Origin: Epiperipatus broadwayi
Lineage: Eukaryota; Onychophora; Udeonychophora; Euonychophora; Peripatidae
Length of the DNA stretch: 64,000 bases
Assembly: GCA_028023455.1 (NCBI GenBank)
Contig: JAQFVV010012512.1
Span: 3,505,935 to 3,569,934, forward strand
Reading direction: 5' to 3'
In this document: one piece after another, positions 36,910 to 46,660 of the stretch
Numbering within the stretch: the first letter of the stretch is position 1
How the letters are laid out: every line of letters starts with the position of its first letter
The notes under the pieces: generated by a model
Told to the model about the DNA's origin: nothing
What the model saw: the letters and a program-made list of their open reading frames with translations, nothing else
Database searches by the model: none
Position numbers and translations under genes: made by a program

Positions 36910-38396
36910 ACTATTTATTTGTATATGGTACAAATATATTGGCATTTTGATAATATTTAAAAAAGCTAAAAAAAGTAAAATTTAAAGATCATTCAAAAGA
37001 TGCAATTTAGTTTTCTTTTTTTTTAGTTAGTATGATTTACTTTTAGATAACATATAGTGAAAGTTATTTTTGTTTCAAATTATCTGTGTAATTTAACTGA
37101 AGTTAAAATTTGAAGAAATGTAAGTGCATACAGATTGTTTATTCAAATAAATAAAAGAAAGAAATTATAAATGCAAGAGATTACAATCAGAAAAGATCCT
37201 TCTAATGCTAATTAAAGATGGTGGAAATAAGTTATAATATAAAAAAAATCCCTGTACCTCAAAAATAAGAAAAAAATGTACAAGATTATTAACTTCTATT
37301 CTGATGAAAAAAGGAAAAGATAAAAAGAAGCGCAGAAATCTAAAAACTGGTTGTGAGTATAAAAACCAAATAACTTTGATCAGCTAGGTCTTCTCTTGTC
37401 TATTTTTGTTTTTGTTTTTGGCTAGTCCTGGATCACAGGATTCAGAATCACTATGCTGAACTAATTCATAATGTGGAATGGAAATCAGAGCATTTGTGGA
37501 CATCTTCTTTCACCTGAAAGTCATTCCAAAAAGCTTTCGAGCCCAACCTTACTTGGATCAAGAACATCAAAATATCGATGAACTTAATTCACAACAAGCT
37601 CTTTCATCCCAAGAAAACTATGCATGGAATGACCTTTGATATACCTAGACCCAAGAACTTACTAGTAAGCTACTATTATTTATACCCGATTTGTGACTAA
37701 ATTAAATGTTTACAAACTAAACTTAAACTATAAGCTTATAATACCAACAGAGACATTTGTTTTGTTATTATTCAAGGAACTGTTTCATTTATGACCTTCT
37801 AGAAGAAGATATGAACTATGTGAATTAATCATTTGAATTATTTATTAACATTATTATCTGGATGTGTTTATGTATGTGATTTTCAATTTATTAGTAATAT
37901 ACAATTTATCATTTAAATATTTTAATTTGATTTTAATAAAATATTTAACATTAGTATCAATTTTTCATTGTGCATTATTAATTTAAGGTTATTTAGATTT
38001 TATTATAAAAAGAATTATTTTTAAAAATGTATAATTAACTATGCCAACATGTTCATTTTAATCTATGAATGCTGAAGAAAATTTTATAACATTAATTTAC
38101 AAAAAAATATATAATTCCTGATCTTTTTAGTTATTTGCTTCTTAATTTACCATGTCCGATGCAATGGATATTAGCAGGTTTTGACCCTGGCAATCTTTTT
38201 AAATAAATGTAAAACTGATTCTGCCAGAAATGAAAATTGTAATAAATATTAGGTCAAATTAATCAGGAAATATAACTATGTTCTTGAAATGTCCGAATTC
38301 CTACATGGTCGGAATATTCTTTTACATGGTTTGATTAACTTCTACTTTGTAGTGTGTAAAATATAAGGTTTAAAACTCATCGTGAAGACTACAATA
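36910..38396. other. Foreign insertion inside Penelope copy A, identity unknown
   Basis: Aligning copies A and B, A matches B up to the phrase ggagttatacta(t)cac (minus strand, about 38397) and resumes at caagtttgtttagaaacc (about 36909). The 1.49 kb between has no counterpart in B. It holds a slightly GC-richer patch (37380-37660) with no recognised motif. I see no terminal repeats or target-site duplication, so rearrangement rather than transposition is possible. Confidence 0.55.
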
Positions 38397-39074
38397 GTGA
38401 TAGTATAACTCCATGTTTTGTGTTTCTAATGTGATTGGATATATAGGCTATGTATTCTCCTGTATGTATGGGTTTTTGGTAAGCCGTAGTTTTGATTTTG
38501 TCATGAGGGAATCTTATCACAAGAACATTTAAGAATGCCAATTTTTGTTCTTGTTCTGATTCTATTGTGATTTTAATTGAAGGAGATATCTTGTTGATGC
38601 ATTCCAGAATGTTTGTGGCAGGGCTTCACCTTGTGGCCATATAACAAATGTATCATCCACATGGTGAAGCTAAACTTTAGGTGGATAGGGATAGTTTTTA
38701 TATCTATAGTTTCACATTTTTCCATGTAAATATTGCTAATCAGGTGTGACCAATGACCCATAGTCATTCCTTGATTTTGTAGGAATAATTCTGTGTTATA
38801 TTGAAAGTAGGTTGTTTTATGCAGAATGTTAATAGTTCCTTATACTTTCAGTAGGAAGAGTTGTTCTGGTTTGTAAGCTATTATCGCCATTTAATCTTTT
38901 CTTTACAATAGACAATGCTTCTTCACATGGTACTACTTTTAACATCAAAGCTTACCAGTAAGTTAATCCTTTCAATTTTCATGTTCTTGATTAATTCTAC
39001 CATGTGTCTAGAATCCCTGACAAAGGACTTAGAACTTTGAGAAGAAATCTTGACAAATTTTGGCAAGTATAAGT
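38397..39074 (-). pseudogene. Reverse transcriptase domain of Penelope copy A
   Basis: Ordered RT landmarks on the minus strand are SFVRDSRHMVELIKNM (about 38985-39035), RINLLVSFDVKS, TTYFQYNTELFLQNQGMTMG (about 38765-38830), LISNIYMEKCE, HVDDTFVIWP and then the EQEQKLAFLNVL-type strand. The second catalytic position is HVDD rather than the YVDD of copy B, a Tyr-to-His change at the site. Several frame changes occur between blocks, so no full-length protein can be read. Confidence 0.75.
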
Positions 39075-39640
39075 GGAACTATTAACATTCTGCATAAAAA
39101 CAACCTATTTCCAATATAACACAGACTTCTTCCATCAAAATCAAGGAATGGATATGGGCTCACCATGGTCATGTCTGATTAGCAATATTTACATGGAAGA
39201 ACTTGAAAAATAACCATTAAAAACTACTTCGTATCCACCTAAAATTTGGTTTTGCTATGTGGATGATACATTTGCTGTATGTCCACATTGTGAAACACTG
39301 CTACAAACTTTCTGGAAACACATCAACATATCCCCTTCAATTAAATTCACTATAGAATTAGAACAAGAACAAAAATTAGCATTCTTAGATGTTCTTGTGA
39401 TAAAACTCCTGCATGGCAAAATCAAAACTACAGTTTACTGAAAACCTACACATACAGGAAAATATCTAGCCTATACATCCAATCATACCAGAAACACAAA
39501 ACATGGAGTTATACTGTCACTGTGGAATAAAGCAAAAAAGTTTGTTCAGAAACCAGTGATTTGGAAAAAGAAAAGATCTATAGAGAACAAACTTATATTA
39601 TCAATCAGCTGTTATTAAGAAAATTTTAAATAGACAACAA
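39075..39640 (+). pseudogene. Reverse transcriptase domain of Penelope copy B
   Basis: Reads CIKTTYFQYNTDFFHQNQG, MGSPWSCLISNIYMEELEK, a stop, then FCYVDDTFAVCPHCETLLQ with the catalytic YVDD at 39256-39267. Next come SIKFTIELEQEQKLAFLDVL, KIKTTVY-KPTHTGKYLAY and a thumb region ending about 39600. The open portion 39259-39441 covers the palm from the catalytic motif to the KTTVY strand. This is the best-preserved RT in the window. The fingers are absent because of truncation at 39075. Confidence 0.82.
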
Positions 39641-39849
39641 AAAAACCATCAAAAGAAAAAACAATTATTAGTACTGTAGTGTACCCACACATTCCAAAAA
39701 TAGCAGACAAATTAAGGAAAATCTGCAATCAGTATAACATCAGGAGAGCTTTCTAAAGCCATATCACACTATGAGGAATTCTGACATCTACAAAGTCTAA
39801 ACTTGAAATGCTGAAATGAAAAAACTGCATCTATGAAGTAACAAGTGAA

Positions 39850-40150
39850 TGAGAAATAACATATATTGGTTAGACCAGTCATACCACTGAAAAGTTCTTG
39901 CAAGAACACACTTATGATTAGAAGAGAGAAAAGAGATGTGTCTAAGGTAAGAGACCATGTATGTACCAATGAATATATTTTTAATTGGGAAAATACAAAA
40001 ATATTGGATAGAGTAAGAAAATGTACAAAGAAGAAATTTTAAAGAAGCTGCTCATATGACAATGGCAAACAATCCCATAAGTCAACTTAATGTGACTATA
40101 CATAATGAATGGAACCAGAAATCAACTTTGCTCTTAGAAAAAAGTGGAGA
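39850..40150 (+). pseudogene. GIY-YIG endonuclease and C-terminus of Penelope copy B
   Basis: EITYIG (about 39858-39875) is followed by a stop where copy A has Glu, then TSHTTEKFLQEH. After a frame change comes the phrase with EYIFNWENTKILDR and then RNFKEAAHMTMANNPISQL (from about 40030), the usual end of Penelope proteins. The coding frame runs on into the tRNA-like tail (40056-40262 open), and its last residues are just a translation of that tail. Confidence 0.72.
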
Positions 40151-40159
40151 AATCAGGAG

Positions 40160-40488
40160 GAATCTCATGGATAAGTATATGAAATTTCTACTGACTGTTG
40201 CTTTTGGCAGGATGGTTCAGTGGTTAGAGCATTGCTTTAAAATTCATTACTCAAGAATCTAAGACTCCAAGTTTGAATCCCATGCTAATACTATCACAGG
40301 TCAGGCCAGCAACATCTGAAAAAGAGGGGAGAATAATACCTCTCAAAATGTTGTGCATTTACTACCCTGTTTAATGTGCTATTATTAATAGTTGAATGTA
40401 TTTGGAATATTTAAATAAAGTAAATTTTTTCTAAAAATATTCAATATTCATATTAGATGATGGAAATAGTCCAATATAAAAATACAAC
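40160..40488 (+). repeat. SINE-1-like tail of Penelope copy B
   Basis: Same tail as in copy A, in direct orientation: aatctcatggataag, then tggttcagtggttagagc (40213-40230, A box), agtttgaatcc (40270-40280, B box), gagaataatacctctcaaaat, and the end ttagatgatggaaatagtccaatat. The A box is intact and the B box has one change from GGTTCGAATCC. Confidence 0.7.
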
Positions 40489-41184
40489 TAAAATCCCATT
40501 GTCACAAATCAATAATACATGACATCACTATATGAAATCTTATATGAAAGATAAAATACCCATGACCCTAAAATGATCATATGCTAGTTGTTTTGTTAAG
40601 GAATCTTAATGATGATTAAGATCTTAAGTAATATTTTCTGATTTTCCCAAAATTAAAAGTATTTTCAATAGTTGACTTAAGATTAATCTTAATAGTAATA
40701 TTTATATCAGACATAACTAATATGATTTGAAGATGTCATTTAACTTAAATGAAAAGTACTAATGAAATTTAGCTACCTACATAGGCACTAAGATAAGGAT
40801 CTATTTTCTTATCAGTCTGTAATGGAAATAGTCCAATGTAAAAATACAACTAAAATCCCATCGTCACAAATCAATAATAAAATGACATCACTATATGAAA
40901 TCTTATATGAAAGATAAAATACCCATGACCCTAAAATGATCATATGCTAGTTGTTTTGTTAAGGAATCTTAATGATGATTAAGATCTTAAGTAATATTTT
41001 CTGATTTTCCCAAAATTAAAAGTATTTTCAATAGTTGACTTAAGATTAATCTTAATAGTAATATTTATATCAGACATAACTAATATGATTTCAAGATGTC
41101 ATTTAACTTAAATGAAAAGTACTAATGAAATTTAGCTACCTACATAGACACTAAGATAAGGATCTATTTTTTATCAGTCTGTAA
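40461..41184 (+). repeat. Tandem duplication of a 362-bp unit, nearly identical
   Basis: Copy 1 is 40461-40822 and copy 2 is 40823-41184, differing at only a handful of sites (for example t/c after aaatcccat, and one extra base in the ttttctt run near the end). The unit starts at tggaaatagtccaat, i.e. inside the last 30 bases of the Penelope/SINE-1 tail, and runs into unrelated flank. The low divergence indicates a recent event. Confidence 0.92.
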
Positions 41185-41839
41185 CACTATATGACATCTT
41201 TCAATTGCCAATCTCCATGCCTATGTCCATCCATAAATCTTCCCGCAAATTTTTAATTTCTCTATTCCCTTTTCTTAAAATCCTTTTTTCAATCCCCCCC
41301 CCCATTCCCAGCATGCAGTGAGAGAGACCTACAATGAAAATAAAGCATAAAACTTTTTTTTTTAATTACACAACAGTTTTATTAATTTAATTTAATTTAA
41401 TTGATAACTACCATAATGATTAAAAACATAAACAAATATATAATAGGGATATTTAATTTGGTATATTCCAGAGCATTAGTAATATGTACGAAGTCAAATT
41501 ACCTCATATCTCTAATAATAACAATAATAAATATTTATAAAATGCATTATTTCATAGGTCATTGAGATTAAATTACCCTCCCTAGCAATCTTTAAAGGAA
41601 TGACATTTGTTTTTGTTTTTTTATTAAGGAATAAAAAATGCAGGTGACTGATCACCTGCTACATGACATAAATACATTTGTTTAAAGAAATCTTAAGATC
41701 ATAGCACAGTCAATAATCCTAGTCTTCTCCATTGATTCATAAGAGTCTTTGAATTGCCAAGTTCTTTAATTCACAGATTCTTAGAACTTTATCCATGTTG
41801 CCATATCTTTGTATAAACCCCATCTATGGAATTCATGCT
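41185..41839. other. No coding region seen; possible 3' UTR of the minus-strand gene remnant
   Basis: Lies just downstream of the stop of the minus-strand acidic ORF. The complement of AATAAA occurs at about 41371 and 41619, either of which could serve as a polyadenylation signal on the minus strand. A C-run of about ten bases is at 41295-41304. Confidence 0.35.
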
Positions 41840-42367
41840 TTAATCTGTTTCTGAATTTCCATCACTTTCCTGTTCCGAATCTTTTTCAAAATTTTCCTCT
41901 TGTGAGCTTATTTTTTCATCATCTGTGATTTCTTCCATTGCATCAGTACACACAGGGCTAGTACTAATTTGTTGCTGCATTTCCTTTGGACAACCATCTA
42001 CTTCCTCGCTTCTGGAGCTGTCACTACAAGCCTCATCACTCCATTGCTCTTCTACATTATCAAGTTCTACCAGATTATCAGACTTTTCTGAGATAACCTG
42101 TGCTACTTCACCTTGCCCACTTCCGGACCTGTCACTACGAGCCTCATCACTCCATTGCTCTTCTATGTTATCGATTTTTTCCTCTGGATTATCTGCCTCT
42201 TCTGAAATTACATGCCCTATTTCACTCTCACTACATGCATGCCCCTTCCAAAAAAGGTATGCCCCTTTAGATTCAACAATGCATTTGAAGATCATGGGAT
42301 GAGCTAGAACGTCATGTTCCATTATCTTTGAGTCATTGACTATCTGACATTCTGATTCAGTTTCCAT
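41840..42367 (-). CDS. Acidic, Ser/Glu/Asp-rich protein, C-terminal part (gene or pseudogene)
   Basis: A 175-residue open frame, the most convincing coding stretch outside retroelements. Residues 1-48 include VLAHPMIFKCIVESKGAYLF and WKGHAC. Residues 49-84 and 87-121 are two imperfect copies of one unit: VISEEADNPEEKIDNIEEQW followed by SDEARSDRS, against VISEKSDNLVELDNVEEQW followed by SDEACSDSS. The last 55 residues are very acidic (EKDSEQESDGNSETD, then stop). The Met shown is probably internal: the same frame is open upstream through KRRKKKLAQQESGDE, a basic, nuclear-localisation-like patch. The frame joins a 61-residue ORF upstream only through a frameshift in an A-rich tract. No family is recognised. 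Confidence 0.45.
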   Translation of the reverse strand: METESECQIVNDSKIMEHDVLAHPMIFKCIVESKGAYLFWKGHACSESEIGHVISEEADNPEEKIDNIEEQWSDEARSDRSGSGQGEVAQVISEKSDNLVELDNVEEQWSDEACSDSSRSEEVDGCPKEMQQQISTSPVCTDAMEEITDDEKISSQEENFEKDSEQESDGNSETD

Positions 42368-42368
42368 C

Positions 42369-42885
42369 TCATCCCCTGACTCCTGTTGAGCCAGCTTCTT
42401 CTTCCGTCTTTTTTTTCTTTTTTCTTTCTCCTTGAGAGACCCTCAGTTTTCTTTTCTTGCTCACCACCCAGATATCAATGTTTGGGCCCACAACACTATG
42501 CTCATCAATTTGCGAGCCAGAGCCATTCTGATTTTTTCCTTTTGAAACTTGCACCTCATGTTATTTCACCCATTTGAGTTGAACCATTCTCACTTAGTTC
42601 CGTATCACTGAACATGTTAGCTTCTTTTAATTGACCAATTTCTTCTAATGTGCCTTCAGACTCTTCAGATTATATTGATTCGAGGTTGGTCAGTTCTATC
42701 TGTGCTGATTGTTTCTTTATATCTTTGGCCATATCTCTAACTTGACCTGCATTTGTCCCATCTTCAAATCTACTGTGCAAGGTTTCTTGATTTTCCTTAT
42801 ACTGTAGCTTATTTGTTTTCTCTTTGTTATCTTTTAAATGAGATTCTTGTAATTCCAGTTCTAATTGTTGATTTATAAATAACAT
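42369..42885 (-). pseudogene. Upstream coding-like part of the acidic protein, with stops and frameshifts
   Basis: Reading down the minus strand, 42885-42670 gives a charged, probably coiled-coil segment (LELELQESHLKDNKEKTNKL and on to IELTNLESI). It then hits a stop and continues in the same frame as SEESEGTLEEIGQLKEANMF, then DTELSENGSTQMGE, then a second stop. After a frame change 42554-42369 reads NQNGSGSQIDEHSVVGPNID and IWVVSKKRKLRVSQGERK and runs into the A-rich tract near 42405-42425, where another shift leads into the ORF at 42367. The composition stays protein-like across more than 1 kb without introns, as in a retrocopy or a decaying large exon. Confidence 0.45.
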
Positions 42886-43862
42886 TTGTTATTTCTGAAT
42901 TATCATAAATTTGAAGTTTCTTAAACATATGTAATTAGTACATATACTTGATATGTAACATTATAAAAAATTACATATTTCAAATTCTGAAATTGAATTT
43001 ATATACAAATAAGAAAAAATTCTACCATGTATTTTATGATTGATTTCACTCAAGGTATTTTTTCTAAAATCTGTTTTAATACAATTTGGCTATCCATAGC
43101 ATCTTTTGAGGTTTTTTTTTTTTTTTTGTGATAGGTGTGTATTTTTATTTTCAAAATATAGCATTTTCAAGATGCAGTATTACAACTTTACAACAGCAAT
43201 GTCAGTTGACTTTTGAGCATAAGCAAGAAGTTTAAAGCAATTCAAATGTAGAACATTAGGCATCATCTTCAGAGCTTATGAAGCTTTGCATGATGAGATG
43301 GATGAATGACACATTGCTAGTATGCAATTATTATAACATGCTGTTGGTTCTCCAGTAAACTGTGGTAATTCTGAAAAGTAATTTACACTTATTCATCTGG
43401 TTTGTAAGTGTTAACTCAAGACAGCTGTAGTGAACATTTTGACAGACTTTTTCTTTGATGATATTGGATTCCACAAGCTCTTTTTCTGTAATCTCTGACA
43501 GTTTGGTTATATTCTTGCTTTTTTTTCTCTCTCTCTGACTTTTTTTTTGTTTAAACTTGTTGATGCTAACTTTTTTTTCAGGCATTCATATGTATTTTCC
43601 AAAATTTAAAAAACACACACACATACCTGTTTTTTGACCAGATGTTTCTCAGAAGTACTTTAATGGCCAGTATTGTTAAATTCCATACTTAATTAACTAC
43701 TTCTTTATACATTAATTTGCACAATATTCAATGGAGCTAATTAGTTATTTCCAAATTGACATATTTTTCTGTTTAATTAATTATACATAAAATAGCATAA
43801 ATAATATATCATTCTTTTAAATAAGATATTTATTTTATATAGCGCGATGTTTTTAAACTGTT
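42886..43862. other. No further gene evidence
   Basis: Apart from the lysine-rich frame at 43331-43585, the stretch holds T-runs (43110-43128), a short CA run near 43610-43622 and ordinary AT-rich DNA. Confidence 0.4.
43331..43585 (-). pseudogene. Lysine-rich coding-like fragment, unidentified
   Basis: An 84-residue minus-strand frame with INKFKQKKSQRERKKSKNIT, then LSEITEKELVESNIIKEKV. The first half is Lys/Arg/Gln rich and the centre is plausible helix-forming protein; the C-terminal half is less protein-like. It lies about 450 bp upstream of the acidic-protein remnant on the same strand and could be another piece of it, but no splice sites convincingly link them. Confidence 0.25.
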
Positions 43863-44166
43863 ATAATAATCAGCATTAAGCTAATGCACATGTGCTTTGT
43901 GGATTTTAACTATAAATGAATACTCTCACTTTTCAAACACAAGATAAAGTTTTTGTAAAAAGATTTTAAAGTGATTATTTAATATCTTCACACTCTTATT
44001 TCCAAATACTTAACATTTGCCCATACTTAAATGTTTGGATTGAAAGGATAGATGGATTCATTCTATCTTTTCACAAAGACTTTATCTTGTGTTTGGAAAG
44101 TGAGAGCATTCATTTATAGTTAAAATCCACAAAGCACATGTGCACTAGCTTAATGCTGATTATTAT
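43863..44166. mobile_element. Inverted-repeat element, 102-bp arms and 100-bp loop
   Basis: The left arm 43863-43964 (ataataatcagcattaag through to ttttgtaaaaagat) is the complement of the right arm 44065-44166 with about 90-95% identity by eye. Both contain gcacatgtgc, itself palindromic. The loop 43965-44064 continues the repeat unit seen in full at 29725-29954, so the element equals one complete unit in minus orientation plus a partial inverted copy. No coding sequence is present. Confidence 0.8.
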
Positions 44167-46542
44167 ATCATTCTTTTGTAATTTCGTTAAGAAAATTTCA
44201 GGCCATCTTTTCTAAATTGTCCATAATTTCTTTCATTTTATAACTTTGTACTTCATTTTTATAGATTTAGATTCCTTTTTTTTTTCTCCAGGAAAGTATG
44301 AAATTCAGACTTTCAACATGCCTATAATTTAAGAAATTAGCATATAATAAAATGGGATATGTATAGAATCAGCTGACAGTATCATTCAAAATATCGAATT
44401 TATTTTAGACATATACATGATTTTACAGATAATTTAATTTGAAGAAACATTTCATTATACTCTTGTCAAATTAATGTACATTAATAAGTGTCACTGTGAT
44501 CACTTCTCAGCAGACTTATTTATTTTAATTTTAAAAGTACCTAGTTGAATTCACTTAAGGTATTTACAATAATGCGCAAATCGATTATATGTGACAATAA
44601 TTTATTCAGATTTCTTTGTGTTTTTTTTTTAAATTATATCTTATTGACACATAATTTTAAAATTTCTTTTATTGGTATTTGATTTTAGATTTTATGTATA
44701 TTATTTGTAGGTTTAGATAATATGTTTGTGATATGCATTCATTCCATCAAAATATTTTTAAACAATTGAATAGCATTGTAAATATGGAAGAAATTCTGAG
44801 GTTATTAATTATCAATGCTCTGTCTATGGTATTTTTTATTTTATTCTAAAAATTTCCACATTATAAAAATACAATCAATTTTTAGAATTGAAACAGGAAG
44901 TTATTATCCTATAGAAATTAGTTGTTTTATAATAAATTAGAAAATTTAGCAGATCTTATATTGAAGATTGATATCATTTCAGCCTATATACTTTGCCATA
45001 ATCTAATAATAAAAAAATAATAATAATTTTCATCTTGATAAGTTTGTGTCTTGAGCATTTAATGTCTTTATGATCCAACATTATATTCACTGTTAATACA
45101 TTTCTTATGCCCCATTATAATTTTTTTAATATTTACCATACATCATTTCATTTTTTCTATTATCATATCACTGTAAAAAATAACATTTTTTTCAACTGCA
45201 TTTATTTCCAGCATTGAATTGCAAATCCTCATTTATAAAGGCAAAAAACAGAAATCAATATATAGCATTAGCATAGAATATATATATATTTCTGATTTAT
45301 CAGTAGGCATTAATGTTGTTCTTTCTCTTTTTTAAAAAATCTAGTTTATTGATTTTAAGAACATTAAATTTATTGATTTTAGGAACTATATTAAAATAAA
45401 CATTCAAAACTATAGTTAATTTACAAAATGTCAGTGGAAATTGTAGCCATTGATACATAGAGTGTATAGCTTGAACATCTCATTATTTGGGATGTTGTTA
45501 ATGTATATATAAAATTCCTGACTTTACTTCCAGATAGACATCCCCTAGTTTAATTTATTTAACCATCAAGTTATTTGTCAGTAAATGAGTATATTTTGTG
45601 TATTAATAAAATGAGATGGAAAACCATAAATCTTCATCATTGAATTATTAATTAATCTGCTGAGAATTGCCTTCTTTGTTGTCTTTATAGTGGGGTGCTT
45701 GAGTTGACGTTTGTTCTAAAGTGGATTATTGAATGTCTTACAATATTTCTGAACTTTTATTTCAAGTTGTCAAGTGGAACAAGATGCTATTACTTGAATT
45801 TTTACTTTATTATATTGATAACAATGCTGTTATTAATAGATATCAAACCTATTGTTATGGTTTGATATAGATAATGATATATTCCTGAGAACTATATGTA
45901 GCATTTATTGTTTTCCACATTACACTAGAAAAAAATATTAAATATATCTTCTGTCTATATTTATTCATTTAGGTAATGAGCCTTGTCATCATTATTTACT
46001 AATAGCCTCTATGCACTGATAGATAATATGGCTGACTAAAAGTTGCCATAATCAATTTCTAAGCTTTTGTTTTTCTATATGAGAAATCATTAGTACTTGA
46101 ATCCACCACTCTCATTATAGCATTTTTGATTAATCCTTTTGGGAGACCCTATGATTCTAATTATATCTATTTTTCAATAATAATTATTCATTACCACACT
46201 GATGAATACTAAAACCTGAAAGTGTGATAGGTATTTTATAGCTCTCTATCATCTGGTATCCTTTGATTACTTAAACTAACAGTAAATAACTGCTGGAAAA
46301 AATGAAGGTAACTGCTTTTGGAATTTTATGATTAAAAAAGTCATATGATATTGTTGTAAGGAGTGGAGTGGGTTATTGATGAATTCGTTGACTGGTTTAA
46401 TTAAATTTTGTTAAGCAACTAACATATACAATTTACTTATATAATATATATTAAGTACATTAATATGTTTTAGATATTTTCTATTGTGTCAATTTATTCA
46501 TATATCAAAACCGGTTAAATGATAACTAATAACAGTAATAAT
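44167..46542. other. No gene seen
   Basis: AT-rich, with a doubled phrase ttattgattttaagaacatt / ttattgattttaggaac near 45345-45390. No coding motif. Confidence 0.5.
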
Positions 46543-46660
46543 CGAATGGTTTATTGCTCCAAAGTTCTTAAGAAATTCTAGCACCAGATATATCAGAACT
46601 TGATCACAATCTATGGATCTTCAGCCCCAGAGTGTACCATTTCAACACTCAATTGAATCA
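46543..46660 (-). repeat. SINE-2 copy
   Basis: On the minus strand: gaaatggtacactctgggg, gatccatagattgtgatcaag, ggtgctagaatttcttaagaac, then agcaataaaccattcgatt. All landmarks of the family are in order. Confidence 0.6.

Larger units (their letters stand above)
35951..39074 (-). mobile_element. Penelope-like element, copy A (5'-truncated, interrupted)
   Basis: Minus-strand element. From its head at 39074 it reads KSFVRDSRHMVELIKN, LLVSFDV (RT block A), ILHKTTYFQYNTELF, a GMTMG-type RT block, then HVDDTFVIWP (catalytic, 38652-38663 for HVDD). After a foreign stretch (36910-38396) it continues with a GIY-YIG nuclease. It ends in a non-coding tail with tRNA-type boxes. Penelope-like elements insert through their GIY-YIG nuclease and their RT is related to telomerase. 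This copy is dead because of stops, shifts and the insertion. It meets copy B head to head at about 39075. Confidence 0.85.
39075..40488 (+). mobile_element. Penelope-like element, copy B (5'-truncated)
   Basis: Plus-strand element. It starts abruptly inside RT at the block VELLTFCIKTTYFQYNTDFF, runs through RT and GIY-YIG, and ends in the same tail as copy A, finishing near tccaatataaaaatacaac. The coding part has single stops (for example TYIG followed by a stop, where copy A has E) and several frame changes. The two copies differ throughout, so they are not a recent inverted duplication of each other. Confidence 0.85.

Noticed and set aside
40056-40262. 68-residue plus frame as a separate gene
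   Set aside because: Its first part is the end of the Penelope protein and its second part is a translation of the tRNA-like tail.
35951-40488. Hammerhead ribozyme in the Penelope terminal repeat
   Set aside because: Penelope elements often carry one, but I found no ctgatga...gaaa core; the copies lack their 5' ends, where it would be expected.
41925-42302. 125-residue Ser-rich frame on the plus strand
   Set aside because: It is the antisense of the acidic ORF; the repeats and acidic bias make sense only on the minus strand.
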